Shown: positions 1 to 10,209, numbered from the stretch's first letter. The stretch: 64,000 nucleotides of DNA from Helianthus annuus (GCF_002127325.2 NC_035448.2:83462020-83526019), one strand, 5' to 3'. Made by a program: numbers and translations. Notes: generated from the letters alone by a model not told the origin.

Positions 1-2755
1 TATCCTTTAGGTGCTGAAAAGCAGTCTCCTGGGGCTCTCCCCAGCGATAGGTAACACCCTTCTGTGTCAATAACGTAAGCGGCTGAGCAATCTTCGAGAA
101 ATCCTTGATAAACCGTCGGTAGTAACCTGCCAGACCCAAGAATTGGCGTATTTCTGTTGGTGTACGCGGTGCAGGCCAGTCTCTGATCGAATCTACCTTG
201 GATGGATCGACGTGGATCCCATCCTTGTTCACCACATGGCCTAAGAAGTGGACTTCACGAAGCCAGAAGTCGCATTTAGAAAGCTTGGCGTACAATTGTT
301 CCTTTCGAAGGAGTTCCAAAATGAGACGAAGATGCTGCTCGTGTTCCTCCTGACTCTTGGAGTAAATCAGAATGTCGTCGATGAAAACAATGACGAACTT
401 GTCAAGGTAGGGTTTGCACACCCTGTTCATAAGATCCATAAATACAGCAGGCGCGTTCGTTAACCCGAACGGCATGACAAGAAACTCGTAGTGACCGTAA
501 CGAGTTCTGAAGGCTGTCTTGGAGACGTCCTCCTCCCGGACTCTCAGCTGATGATACCCAGACCTCAAGTCTATCTTCGAATAGTAACACGACCCTTGCA
601 ACTGGTCGAATAAGTCGTCGATGCGCGGAAGAGGATAACGGTTCTTCACCGTCACCTTGTTGAGTTCACGGTAGTCGATGCACATTCTGAACGTACCGTC
701 TTTCTTCTTCACGAAGAGTACTGGAGCTCCCCAAGGCGAAGAGCTTGGACGAATGAAACCCTTTTCCAAGAGTTCTTGTAGTTGCTTTGACAGTTCCTCC
801 AATTCTGATGGAGCTAGACGATATGGTGCGCGAGCTATGGGTGCTGCTCCCGGAGCGAGCTCGATCTGAAATTCGACCTGACGATGAGGCGGTAAACCAG
901 GTAAGTCTTCAGGAAACACCTGAGGGTAATCACGTACAATTGGAATATCATCCAATTTCTTTTCCTTTACTGATGCGTCTGTAACGAGTGCCAGAATGGC
1001 TGTGTGACCCTTACGCAAGCATTTCTGAGCCTTCAAGAAAGAGATGATGCCAACCACAGCACCACTCTTGTCGCCTTGAACTTCTAGAGGTTCCTGACCA
1101 GATCGTGGAATGCGAATGACCTTTTCGCTGCATAAGATTTCTGCCTGGTGTTGTGATAACCAATCCATCCCAATCACGACGTCGAAGCTACCCAAAACTA
1201 TGGGAATGAGATCAATGGAGAAGGCTTGACCAGCTAGGATAAGATTACAACCCTGAACTACGTGCGTGGCTTCTAGACTTTTACCGTTAGCTAACTCTAC
1301 TACATGTTTGGTGGGTAAAAGTGTTGGTGCACGTTTTAGCAGTTGACACATTTTCACAGACATATAGCTTGTATCCGCTCCCGAATCAAATAAAACAGTA
1401 ACGTAAATATTGTCGAGGAGAAACTTACCCATAACCACGTTGGGATCGTTCACTGCGTCGCCTCGACCTAGCACAAAAGCACGACCACGAGCTTCATTGC
1501 CGTTGTTGTTGTTGTTTCCCCCGTTGTTGTTGTTCCCGTTGCCCTGGTTATTGTTGTTGCGATTCTGGTTCAATTGAGGGCAATCGCGTTTGAAGTGACC
1601 TTCAGCCCCACACTGGAAACACCCCCGGTTTCCACGCTGTGGCTGCTGTTGCTGCTGGTTCTGTGGAGCTGGTTGCTGAGGCTGCTGGTTCTGATTCGCA
1701 GGACGAGGGCTCCTGCAGTCTTTGGCCTCGTGACCCATTTTGAGACACCTTTGACAACGACCCTTGTTACATGGGCCGTGGTGATGCCTGTTGCAGTTGT
1801 GGCACCTAGGTTGACTACCCTGATATCTCCTCTGTCTGTGACCACCAGAGGATTGCTGACTGGGGCTCTGATAGTGGTCAATCTTCTGCTGCTGAGATTG
1901 TGGCTGAACAGATGCTGAACTTTTACTGGAATCCCCATCCCATTTTCTTTTACTGTCACCAGACGTAGCAGGAGTAACTGAGGTGGTGACGTTAGCAGTA
2001 GCGTTAACACGCTTGGGCAGTCTATTCTGATCCACTGCCTGATCGGTGATACGGTGAGCAAGACGCTGGATTTCTTGGATGTTTTCGAGGTTAGCCGACG
2101 TCACGTGGCTCTGAATTTCTGGCGCCAATCCCTTGAGATACAACTCGATGCGCTTGTATGGAGGGTCCACCATAGTAGGACACAGAACGGCCAGCTCATT
2201 AGACCGTTTAGTATACGCCTCGATTTCCGATCCTACCATTTTCAAGTTATACAGCTCGTCTTCCAGCTTGTGAATATCTTCACGCGTGCAATACTCACGC
2301 TTGATGAGTTCCTTAAAGTCGTTCCATGGGGTGGCGTTAGCAGCTGCCAACCCTAAGATCTGAACTTGGGCGTTCCACCAAGTTAGTGCTATCCCTTCCA
2401 ATGTACCGGTGGCAAACTTGACCTTGCGAGCCTCAGGGCACTCGCACATTTCGAATACTGATTCTAGCTTCTCGAACCAGTGGAGGAGTCCAACCGCTCC
2501 TTCTGTGCCGCTGAAAGAGTTTGGACGACAGTCCATGAAATTCTTGAACGTGCAGACAGGCTGCTGCGCGTGTTGACCTATTGTGTACGAATAGGACGAG
2601 GTTAAATACGAGAGTTAATGTAGGATCTAGGGATCCTAGTGTGTGCCTATACTGCAGGATATACTACCTGCTTGAGCTGCTGCAACTGCCGCAGCAACTT
2701 GAGCTTGAACAAGAGCCTCTAGCTGGGCTTGTGTCATGTTGATTCGTCCAGACAT
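1..2755 (-). CDS. gag-pol: A1 gag-pol polyprotein, N-terminal part (spliced, partial)
   Basis: Structural and enzymatic polyprotein of a Ty3 element: Gag forms the particle, protease cleaves it and RT copies the RNA. I start it at the ATG at 2755 (MSGR). An 88-nt first exon (2755-2668) encodes an Ala/Gln-rich leader; a GT-AG gap (2667-2578) follows, and exon 2 begins at 2577. Two CCHC knuckles lie near 1713-1768 and 1578-1624, the protease DSGA motif near 1368-1404, and the RT FIDD catalytic motif near 361-395. The reading frame (codon starts at 1 mod 3) stays open from 2577 to base 1 in all the stretches I translated, unlike A2 and A3, so this copy may be coding-competent. A downstream ATG at 2536 is the fallback start if no splicing occurs. 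Complete chromovirus polyproteins are about 1400-1500 residues, so roughly half is visible. Confidence 0.85.
2578..2667 (-). other. A1 predicted gag intron (90 bp)
   Basis: Minus-strand gap with GTAGTATATCC at its 5' end and CACAATAG at its 3' end. Unspliced, the short leader ORF stops at 2636. Removing the gap joins codon 29 plus one base to exon 2 in phase 1 and enters the open gag frame. The same gap occurs in A2 (15663-15761) and A3 (63113-63210). No transcript evidence is available here. Confidence 0.6.
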
Positions 2756-3069
2756 GATCTTCATAATAACAAGTAGCATACGTAAGAATGGTTCGCGAGT
2801 AGGGCGATGACAGAAAAGCGTAGGCATATAGGTGTTCTCATGTAATCAAAGCATGTGTATCTAAGCGTAATACGAGCAAGGTTCTAAGCAGTTCTAGCAA
2901 ACAGGCAATAAACATAACCTTATTACCTAGGGTGTCGAGTCTTGCACGTGGAGCGAAGCGTCGTTGTGGATCGTTTGAGAGCACTTATCTGGTTATAGTC
3001 CGGTTTTAATAAAAACGTTTTCCCATATTAAAACCAAGTTCTCTATAACCAATGGCTCTGATACCAATC
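2756..3069 (-). other. A1 untranslated leader and PBS
   Basis: Leader between the 5' LTR and the gag ATG. The PBS TGGTATCAGAGCCA occupies 3053-3066 on the minus strand, three bases inside the LTR end, and matches the 3' end of plant initiator tRNA-Met. The rest is non-coding. Short stretches are conserved with the A2 leader (15254-15565) and the A3 leader (63302-63504). Confidence 0.85.
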
Positions 3070-3569
3070 TGTCACACCCCCAAAATCCACCCGCGGAATA
3101 CCACCGCTTGGGAGCGTGACTGACCAGGATCAAGCCATCAATCATATCAAACATAGCATTTAATATAAAAGTAATTAACGTAAGTCTCCATGACATGATT
3201 GATGTTTCAAAACCAAATACTGTTTTAAGTAGCGGAAGCAATGTAAAGTAAACCCAAATAAAGTTATAAGTTCAATAATGTTCATGATCCATCTGCCACA
3301 ACGACCTGCTCCTTCCTTGTGCAAGCTCCATAATTTACCTAAGGTCCTGCAAGGCATGCAGCAAATAATCAACAAACTAGTTGAGCGAGTTCACAGAAAG
3401 TAAGTTCATAATGTAATGCATAAGTATAGCTAGTGGGGGCTTCCCATACTAGTGTGTACTAAAGGTGGGGGCTTCCCATGTTCATCCTAGTTAATGAGGG
3501 CTTCTCATTAACGGTACTTACTAGACTAACTTCCGACCATGTGTTCTTCTTTACCGAGAACAGGAAAAC

Positions 3570-3800
3570 GTACAGGGTCACGTAGGCTTTACGTGACGTG
3601 CCCTTCCCCGAGGACAGTGGTACGCGTGGGGGCTACGTAGGCTTTACGCAGCGTGGCCTTCCGACCTGGAAGCCAGTAGATGGTATTGGGTTACGTAGGC
3701 TTTACGTAACGTGTCCTCCCGACCCGGGAGACATATGGCAAGTATACTGGGTTACGTAGGCTTTACGTAACGTGTCCTGACTAACCTGAGGACGATGGTC
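3570..3800 (-). repeat. A1 LTR tandem array (TTACGTAGGC unit)
   Basis: Four degenerate copies of a unit containing TTACGTAGGCTTTACGTAAC, followed by a CCTCCCGACC-type segment, about 60 bp apart. The array lies inside the predicted leader intron, in the slot that holds unrelated repeats in X, A2, A3 and S1. Confidence 0.7.
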
Positions 3801-4249
3801 TATAGTCTGGTATATGCGTAAGTACGAGTAATCATTTCATATTCAACATATCCAACCCAATTCCCAACCCGGGAATCCCATGCCTTGGCTGTGTGAACTC
3901 ACCTTGGTTTGCTCGGCAGATACACAAGGAATATAAGTAGCAAGTAAATGGTCACTCACGTCCTATCATGGTGATTATACGAGTCAGGTTCGTATATAGC
4001 ACGTATATAGTAATCACGTATAGACATGGCAGACATGTACGCACGTAAGCAGATAAGACATAGCATGAGAGGATCCAATTGTCTAAGTCCAACAATACCC
4101 GGCCCAATAACATAAGCAGCCCAATAACAAAACAATCCCGATTCTCAATCGGCCCAAATAGAAATCACATACAAGTCCATTACTAAACAGTCCACAGTTC
4201 AAATCGTTGGGCTCAATAGGTTGGGCCCGTAACAGTAAAGGCCCAACAG

Positions 4250-4470
4250 TGTGCGTGTAAAGGGTGGTCTCGAGTCGCAACGGAGATCTCGAGTCGCAAC
4301 CGGAGATTACGAGTCGCAACAGCTGATTGCGAGTCGCAATGGAGATCTCGGTTCATCATGGTCTGGTTACGAGTCGCAACAGGACTCGCAACCGTGGTTA
4401 CGGTTCATGCTGTTGTGGTTTCGAGTCGTGACCACGAGGTTTCGACTCGCAATCTGAGTCGCAACCGTGT
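4250..4470 (-). repeat. A1 LTR short-word array (GAGTCGCAAC)
   Basis: About eight or nine copies of the word GAGTCGCAAC and close variants, spaced irregularly by roughly 10-30 bp, some in inverted form (GTTGCGACTC on the other strand). This is not a regular satellite. It occupies the LTR between the two predicted splice sites. Confidence 0.7.
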
Positions 4471-5449
4471 GACGTGTGTGTAACCGGTTTCCATAAATCT
4501 TGCATTGACTTATCCGTGATTTCAGCTAACAGTTTGGTCAGTTTCGGTAACAGATCAATTACCATAATTTCAACAAATCATTAGCATAATATCGATCAAA
4601 CATAACAATTTCAACACAAATTCATAAGAACCCTAATTATACCATGCATGAACACCTCTAACAATTCATCAACAAACCAACATTCAAGCTAACCCGATGC
4701 ATACTATAGCCGATTACTTGATCATTCAGTAGTACCACAAGAACATCGATCCTAATGCAATTCATACATATAACCGGTTCATATCTAGGCCAATAACATG
4801 ATCATCAAAACAGCCGATTTCTATATATCAATACATTCGGTTCTAAGTTAATCATAATTACAAACTGATTATATACGAATCAATTCGAAGCCCAAGCATA
4901 ACCACATAATCTAACCGGCCCTAGTTCATTATCATGCAAATTCCAATCGGTTCGATCTAAGCATGTAATCAAAACATCATTTAACACAAAAACATAAGCA
5001 TCATACTAACCGATTACAAGTAACGAGATGTGATCCGAACAATAGGGTGATCGGGTGGCCTTGTGCCTTCGGTTCCTAATCCAGCCGAGAGAGAGATAGA
5101 GAGCAAAGCTTCTAGGGTTTGTGTGTGTGTGTGATTTGCAAAAGTGGTAAAACAAAACCCCTAACTTGGTTTTGTGTGTTGCGAGTGGGGAGTGGGCCGA
5201 GCCCGCTCGGTTGTCTAATGGACCCGAGAACAAAGAGTGGCCCGAAAGCCTTGTGTGGTTCGAATGGTGTTGTGCGGATCGGGTTTTGTGTTTGGTTTGG
5301 GCTCAACAACAATAAACATAACATACACACATAAAAAGCACATAATATCATAACATACATCATGAAATCAATTAATCATTCAGGTTTATAAAATCACATA
5401 TCGTGCACAAACGTTACATAAAAGCAAGCCTAAAGTTCGAGTTGTCACA

Positions 5450-5599
5450 GATGCAAACACTTACATCTTTTCATGTGTAACATATCCTAGGTCATGTGTA
5501 ACGGACTTAGACATTTGATAAACCCTAGAGCATAGCATACCGAGCAAACCAAGGTGAGTTCACACAGCCAAGGCATGGGGTTCCCAGGGTGGGAATGGG
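5450..5599 (+). repeat. X: LTR fragment, left piece
   Basis: Plus-oriented chromovirus LTR remnant between the end of A1 and G1. It carries the conserved segment with donor-like AAG|GTGAGTT (5551-5560). Its 5' part was lost or displaced at the A1 insertion. It continues after G1 at 12727, where the TSD ATGGG repeats. Confidence 0.8.
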
Positions 5600-6069
5600 T
5601 GTTGGTGCACTACATCTGCTGATTACGTCTTGTATCGAGTCATTATCTTAGAACGTTAGATATAGGCACGTAATACGAGAAATTATGAGATTGTATAGGT
5701 TTATAGTGTTTGGATCGCTCATAGGTACATGGTGATAGTGGACCGCTCGTATGACACTATCTTGGGCCGCTTATGTGTCATCTTTATGGACCGCTTTTAT
5801 GACATGTATATGGACCGCTTATTGGGCCTGTCCAATAAGCGGTTCCAGTAGCCTATAAATACCTTATGAGCGAGCTCATTTGTAACGGTTCCTGATTTTC
5901 GTACCGAAGTGCTGCCGGATCGAAAACAGGTTGTATTCATCGTCAAATCAATAGAAAAGGAGTTTAAAGTGTTATACAAGCTATTCCTACGTCATTTACT
6001 TGTTTTCCGCACCTGTACTTGACGAAAACACCTCTGAACGACTCGTTCGGGTCGCCAAACGATTCTACA
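5600..6069 (+). repeat. G1 5' LTR (470 bp)
   Basis: Starts TGTTGGTGCACT and ends GATTCTACA. TATA box TATAAAT at 5854-5860. Upstream of it are five copies of a GGACCGCTT-type word and one inverted copy, which together form a hairpin at 5812-5846. Confidence 0.95.
5812..5846 (+). promoter_or_regulatory. G1 LTR hairpin just upstream of the TATA box
   Basis: GGACCGCTTATTGG, a 6-nt loop, then CCAATAAGCGGTTCC. The core CCGCTTATTGG pairs perfectly over at least 11 bp, and the arms are two opposed copies of the element's repeated word. The copy in the 3' LTR (about 12469-12503) is identical. Confidence 0.7.
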
Positions 6070-6693
6070 AGTGGTATCAGAGCTTCAGGAGGAGGAGTTC
6101 TACAGGAAATAACTGGAAATTGTCGAAAATTCTGTCTTCTACTCATTCTTTTTCAGCTTCAGATTTTTTTCACGGTCGAAATTTGCTCAAAATCTCAGGG
6201 ATTGTGCGCGATGGTATAAAGACAAACCCTTGAAAGTTTGGGGTTGAAATTCAAAGAAATAGTGGGTTAAATCGTTGTCCGAAGTTGGATCGCTTTTCTG
6301 GAACAACTCTGGATCGCTTATTGGACCTAGCTTGAACCGCTCATTCGATCGGTCTGACTTGAACCGCTCGAAATTAATTTCTGTGAACCGCTCATCCGTA
6401 CGTGTTTAGGACCGCTTTTTCGGTCAAGTGACTTGAACCGCTCGAAATTAATTTCTGTGAACCGCTCATCTGTACGTGTTTAGGACTGCTTATTCGGTCA
6501 AGTGATTTGGACCGCTCCAAAAACAATTGTGAACCGCTTATTTATACATTTTCTGAACCGCTCGTACGAACAATTACCTGGATCGCCTATTTGGAACATC
6601 TTGAATCACTCGAACGACATATTTTGGCCCGCTTGAAGGAACTATATTTGGACCGCTTTCTGTCAATTGCCTTGAAAAACGTATTAAGTCATC
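6070..6693 (+). repeat. G1 PBS, leader and CCGCTT word array
   Basis: PBS TGGTATCAGAGC at 6072-6083. From about 6290 to 6660 there are roughly 16 copies of a word close to GGACCGCTTAT or TGAACCGCTC, at irregular 20-30 bp intervals and all in one orientation. The spacing is not a codon multiple, so this is not coding. The same word recurs in the LTR. Confidence 0.8.
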
Positions 6694-9600
6694 ATGAATT
6701 CTGAGTTTTACAACGCCTTTGCTACATCGACTACTCCAGCCGCGATTGCTCAAGCTATGAACCTGGAAAATGAGACTGGAACCACTCAGAAACCCCCGAA
6801 ACTGATGAGTATTGAAGAATACTATGGGTGGAAAGATCGCTTTGAAAACTGGGTTCAGGCAAATCATCTCAGATCGTGGGAATGCATATTGGAAAAGTAC
6901 ACATTGCCTCGAACAGAATTGCAAGTCATTAAACAGATATCTGAATTCTCAGAACAAGAACGTGCAATGTACAGAGCAGAGAAAATGATGATCAGTTTGT
7001 TACAGCAGGCGATTAAAGAAGATATATTCATTCTGCTACAACACGACAAAACTGCGAAGTCAATTTGGGATGCTCTTAAAGTGAAATTCGAGGGTAGTGA
7101 AAGTATGATCAAAAGCAAGAAGGCATTGCTTAAAAAGGAATTTGATTTGTTTAGCAGTTTGCCGGGAGAGGATACTAAAAAGCTAATTGAAAGATACTGC
7201 CACTTAGTGTGTTCGTTATCAATGTTGGGAGTTGAAAAAGGTCGTGAGGAATGGGTTGATAAATTGGCTGACGCGTTACCTCAGAAAGAGTGGGGAACGT
7301 ATTTGATGATACTGAAAAACACGGGTGTTTATGACAAACTTACAATTGGTCAGTTTATTGAGAAAATTGAGAGTCGGGATCTTGAACAGCAAAAGATCGC
7401 GAGGATGAATAATCCTAGTGGTCAACAAGATGTTAAAATGTACTATAAAGGTAGTATTCCAGTTTCTGAAACTGAAAGAAGTCCGAAAATCCAAACCGCT
7501 TTCAGTGCTGGAGATTCATCAGACAAAGTTGATCAGGGTTCGAACAAGAGTAGCAGCGGGTTTTCATCATTTCCGAGTGTAAATCCGAAAGAGACTAAAA
7601 CAAGCTTTCAGTCTCAGAGTACAAAAACCGGAAATGGATACATAATTCAGTGCAACATAGCTCTCAATCTTCTAGAAGGTCAAAGCTTCTCTGAAGACAC
7701 TGCTAAAGATCACATAGCACTTCTGGGTTCAGTTCTGTTATCTTATGAAGGTCTTGTTGCTGGTCGGATCGGAAATCCTATGCTCACCAAAGAGGATTAT
7801 TTTCAAATAGACGCTGAGGAAATGGAACTTATGGATATCAAATGGTGTCTTGCAAGTATTCTTCGCCGGGCTGAGAAATTCAAAACCATTACCGGGAGAA
7901 ATGACTTTTTAGATGCTCATGTTTCAACTTTAGGTTTTGATAAATCTAAAGTTACTTGTTTTCGATGCAGGGAAAAAGGCCATTTCAAGCGGGAGTGCAA
8001 AGGAAGAGAAGCTAGCGGAGCACAGAATCCATTCAGGAAAGATGATTACTACCGCAAAGCAATCTATCAACAAGTTAGTCAATCCCAAGAACCTCAGACA
8101 GCTCATGGGAGAAAGATTGAAGATTCCAAAAGAGCTTGTGTTGTAGATTTCAGCTGGAGTGATTACATATCATCTGAAGCTACAGCAGAACGAATTATCG
8201 ATCAAGATGATGAGAAACTACCAGAAGGTTTCAGTTGGGATATGTTTGTAGATGAAAAGGGAGGTTTTAAAGCTTTCATTGCAAAGATCGTCCGAGAGCC
8301 AAATTTGTTTGCTACTTGGATGAGATCTATTGGAGAGAATGTATCAAGTGGAGATCAAAAATCTGTGTCATCTGATGAAAGTTCAGATAGTACTGATAGA
8401 CTCTCAGAACACTCTGGGGATGTTTCAGATAATTCAGATGAAACTGTTCAAGAACAGGATGTTGTATTTGATAAAACACCATCTGATTCTAGTATATCTG
8501 ATGATGATTCTGAAAAATCTGTACATTTTGATCAATCACCAGATCATAGTAGCAGTGATGATGAGGAAGAGAAACATATAAATACTGCAAAATCTCATAT
8601 GTCTCCTGAAAGTTTTGATTTTTATTTTGCAGAAAAAATGGAGAAACTAAAAGAGAAACAAGCTGCTAAAGAACAACAATCTGAATCTGAAGGTGATGTT
8701 CAGAATGCTGAAAATGTTGCTGAGAAAATTGGTGAGTTTGTGAAAGAAGTAGAAAAGGTGATTGAAGTAGAAAAAGTGGTTGAAGTTATTAAAACAATCG
8801 AAGTTGAGAAGATTATTGAAGTCGTCAAGCCATGTGAGAAGTGTTTGGAAGCCTGCAAAGAGTGTGCAGCAAAAGACGACATCATAGCTGAGTATGAGAA
8901 AAAGAAAGAGCAGTTATTGTTCAATCTTAATTATGTGAAGGAATCGTACGACGTGTTGAACAAAACAGTAACTAGTCTCCAAACAACAAACTCAGAAAGA
9001 GAACAGGCGCTGACAATGATGAATGCAACTTTAATGTCGAAGCAAAAAGCTATAAATTTCTACATTGAAGAAAGTGCAAAATGGAAGCAAGAGTTGGAAA
9101 CTGAAAAGATTGAAAATGAGAGGATTAGGAGGTTATTGTTGAGCTATTCTACCTCTGATTATGTTATTGATCGTGTTTACCCAACTGTTGCAGGTATGGA
9201 AGCTTTTCAAGCTGAGAAGCCGAAAGAAAAGAAAGATTGTGGTAAGAAACCGACCATTAGCTATAACAAGTGTCCGCCTCCAATTTGGGATGGGTATTCA
9301 CCTAGGAAACCAAATGAGGAACAACTTGCAAAAGCAGTCAATATACAGCTTAAAACAGATACAACTGATGTCTTACCAGAAAACATTGATGTGACGTTTA
9401 CCTCATCCGATACTGATCATGAGTCTGAAATAATCAAAAAGATGGTAGATCAAGTGTTGGATACTGATGAGGAGACAGAGTCAAAATCGGAGTCTGAAAA
9501 GCCAAATTCGTCTGTCAAAAGTCAAAATTCTTCGGTTAAACGGTCTTATAGTAAAGAATTTTTGTTATCAAAGGCAGATTTGGATGATGAAACATTCGAA

Positions 9601-10209
9601 GTTGTTTATACTTTGAATGGTTCTGACAAATTATATTACAACAAAGAGTTTCCGATAATGAGTATTAAAACAGAATTAATCAACAAAACTTTTAAACTAA
9701 TAGAGGTTAATATTCCTGAATTAAAAGTTTTGAAAAATTTTGAGAAATCAAAAATTTTTAAAAATTCGAAAAATGAAGTTGGAGAATGTTCAAAGAAAAG
9801 GACAAATTTTTACAAAAGACAAGGAAATGACAACCAAGTGTGGGTTGCTAAAAAGGTAGAAGAAAAAGTCAGCGATGAATCTGGTTCCACAAAGCCAGAA
9901 GAGCCACAAGTTATGGAGAAAATTTCAGAAAATGATGATGTTCTTCCATCATTGAAGTTTGAGGAAGTTAAAAAGAAAATTGGAAAAATTGAAATTTCAA
10001 ATCAATTTTATGATGATGAAAAAGAATTTGATGTCGAGAAAACATTCAACGGGAATGTTAAGAAGATATTTGGGAAAATGTTGAGTGGAAAAGCTAAAGG
10101 GGTAAAAGATTTTTACGCAACTAAAAAGGCGACATACAACCCTACAGCTGAAGAGTTGAAAGTCCTCAAGTCTGAGAAGACTTGGAGGGAGGTTTGCTTC
10201 CTAGAATAG
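6694..10209 (+). CDS. gag: G1 giant Gag protein, 1171 aa
   Basis: Particle-forming Gag of a copia-type element, much longer than the usual 300-400 residues. Residues about 45-240 resemble the UBN2/copia Gag core. A CCHC knuckle CFRCREKGHFKREC occupies residues 422-435. Residues about 530-660 are Ser/Asp/Glu-rich. A Val/Glu/Lys heptad-like stretch leads into a cysteine cluster CxxCxxxCxxC (C714, C717, C721, C724), followed by a predicted coiled coil to about residue 820. Two C-terminal blocks match G2: LPENIDVTFTSSD and VVYTLNGSDKLYY. There is no DSG protease, DDE or FADD-type motif. The ORF is uninterrupted. The start ATG at 6694 fits the G2 homologue (EFYNxF near the N-terminus). The function of the C-terminal two thirds is unknown. 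Confidence 0.88.
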   Translation: MNSEFYNAFATSTTPAAIAQAMNLENETGTTQKPPKLMSIEEYYGWKDRFENWVQANHLRSWECILEKYTLPRTELQVIKQISEFSEQERAMYRAEKMMISLLQQAIKEDIFILLQHDKTAKSIWDALKVKFEGSESMIKSKKALLKKEFDLFSSLPGEDTKKLIERYCHLVCSLSMLGVEKGREEWVDKLADALPQKEWGTYLMILKNTGVYDKLTIGQFIEKIESRDLEQQKIARMNNPSGQQDVKMYYKGSIPVSETERSPKIQTAFSAGDSSDKVDQGSNKSSSGFSSFPSVNPKETKTSFQSQSTKTGNGYIIQCNIALNLLEGQSFSEDTAKDHIALLGSVLLSYEGLVAGRIGNPMLTKEDYFQIDAEEMELMDIKWCLASILRRAEKFKTITGRNDFLDAHVSTLGFDKSKVTCFRCREKGHFKRECKGREASGAQNPFRKDDYYRKAIYQQVSQSQEPQTAHGRKIEDSKRACVVDFSWSDYISSEATAERIIDQDDEKLPEGFSWDMFVDEKGGFKAFIAKIVREPNLFATWMRSIGENVSSGDQKSVSSDESSDSTDRLSEHSGDVSDNSDETVQEQDVVFDKTPSDSSISDDDSEKSVHFDQSPDHSSSDDEEEKHINTAKSHMSPESFDFYFAEKMEKLKEKQAAKEQQSESEGDVQNAENVAEKIGEFVKEVEKVIEVEKVVEVIKTIEVEKIIEVVKPCEKCLEACKECAAKDDIIAEYEKKKEQLLFNLNYVKESYDVLNKTVTSLQTTNSEREQALTMMNATLMSKQKAINFYIEESAKWKQELETEKIENERIRRLLLSYSTSDYVIDRVYPTVAGMEAFQAEKPKEKKDCGKKPTISYNKCPPPIWDGYSPRKPNEEQLAKAVNIQLKTDTTDVLPENIDVTFTSSDTDHESEIIKKMVDQVLDTDEETESKSESEKPNSSVKSQNSSVKRSYSKEFLLSKADLDDETFEVVYTLNGSDKLYYNKEFPIMSIKTELINKTFKLIEVNIPELKVLKNFEKSKIFKNSKNEVGECSKKRTNFYKRQGNDNQVWVAKKVEEKVSDESGSTKPEEPQVMEKISENDDVLPSLKFEEVKKKIGKIEISNQFYDDEKEFDVEKTFNGNVKKIFGKMLSGKAKGVKDFYATKKATYNPTAEELKVLKSEKTWREVCFLE

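Larger units (their letters stand above)
3347..5010 (-). other. A1 predicted LTR leader intron
   Basis: Candidate 1664-nt intron in the LTR. The donor is CG|GTTAGTATGATG and the acceptor is CTGCATGCCTTGCAG|GACC. Homologous donor and acceptor positions occur in A2, A3 and S1. An alternative donor AAG|GTGAGTTC at 3902 would give a 556-nt intron. This is inferred from splice-site consensus and cross-copy conservation only. Confidence 0.45.
1..5449 (-). mobile_element. A1: Ty3 chromovirus (Tekay/Del-like), 5' part
   Basis: Minus-strand LTR retrotransposon that leaves the window on the left. Reading leftward it shows a 5' LTR (3070-5449), an iMet-type PBS (3053-3066), a leader, a short gag exon, and then gag, protease and reverse transcriptase up to base 1. 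The RNase H, integrase, chromodomain and 3' LTR lie outside. It is inserted into LTR fragment X. The five bases on its right flank are GATGC (5450-5454), so the matching TSD should be GATGC beyond its unseen left end. Assignment to the Tekay/Del group rests on the polyprotein motifs and close similarity to A2, whose chromodomain is visible. Confidence 0.9.
3070..5449 (-). repeat. A1 5' LTR (2380 bp)
   Basis: In element orientation it starts TGTGACAACTCGAAC (5449) and ends GGGGGTGTGACA (3070), with TG..CA ends, next to the PBS. Its end sequences match the A2 LTR although the middle is diverged. It contains a predicted 5' splice site TAATCG|GTTAGT (intron from 5010) and a 3' splice site TGCCTTGCAG (ending at 3347), a second donor-like AAG|GTGAGT at 3902, a tandem array at 3570-3800 and a short-word array at 4250-4470. 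Confidence 0.9.

Noticed and set aside
1570..2061. 163-codon minus-strand ORF and 114-codon plus-strand ORF in A1 gag
   Set aside because: They are out-of-frame shadows of the Asn/Gln-rich and zinc-knuckle part of the real gag frame.
6070..6693. Leader intron in G1
   Set aside because: No GTRAGT-type donor or pyrimidine-rich acceptor comparable with those in A, B and C1; the leader is a word array instead.
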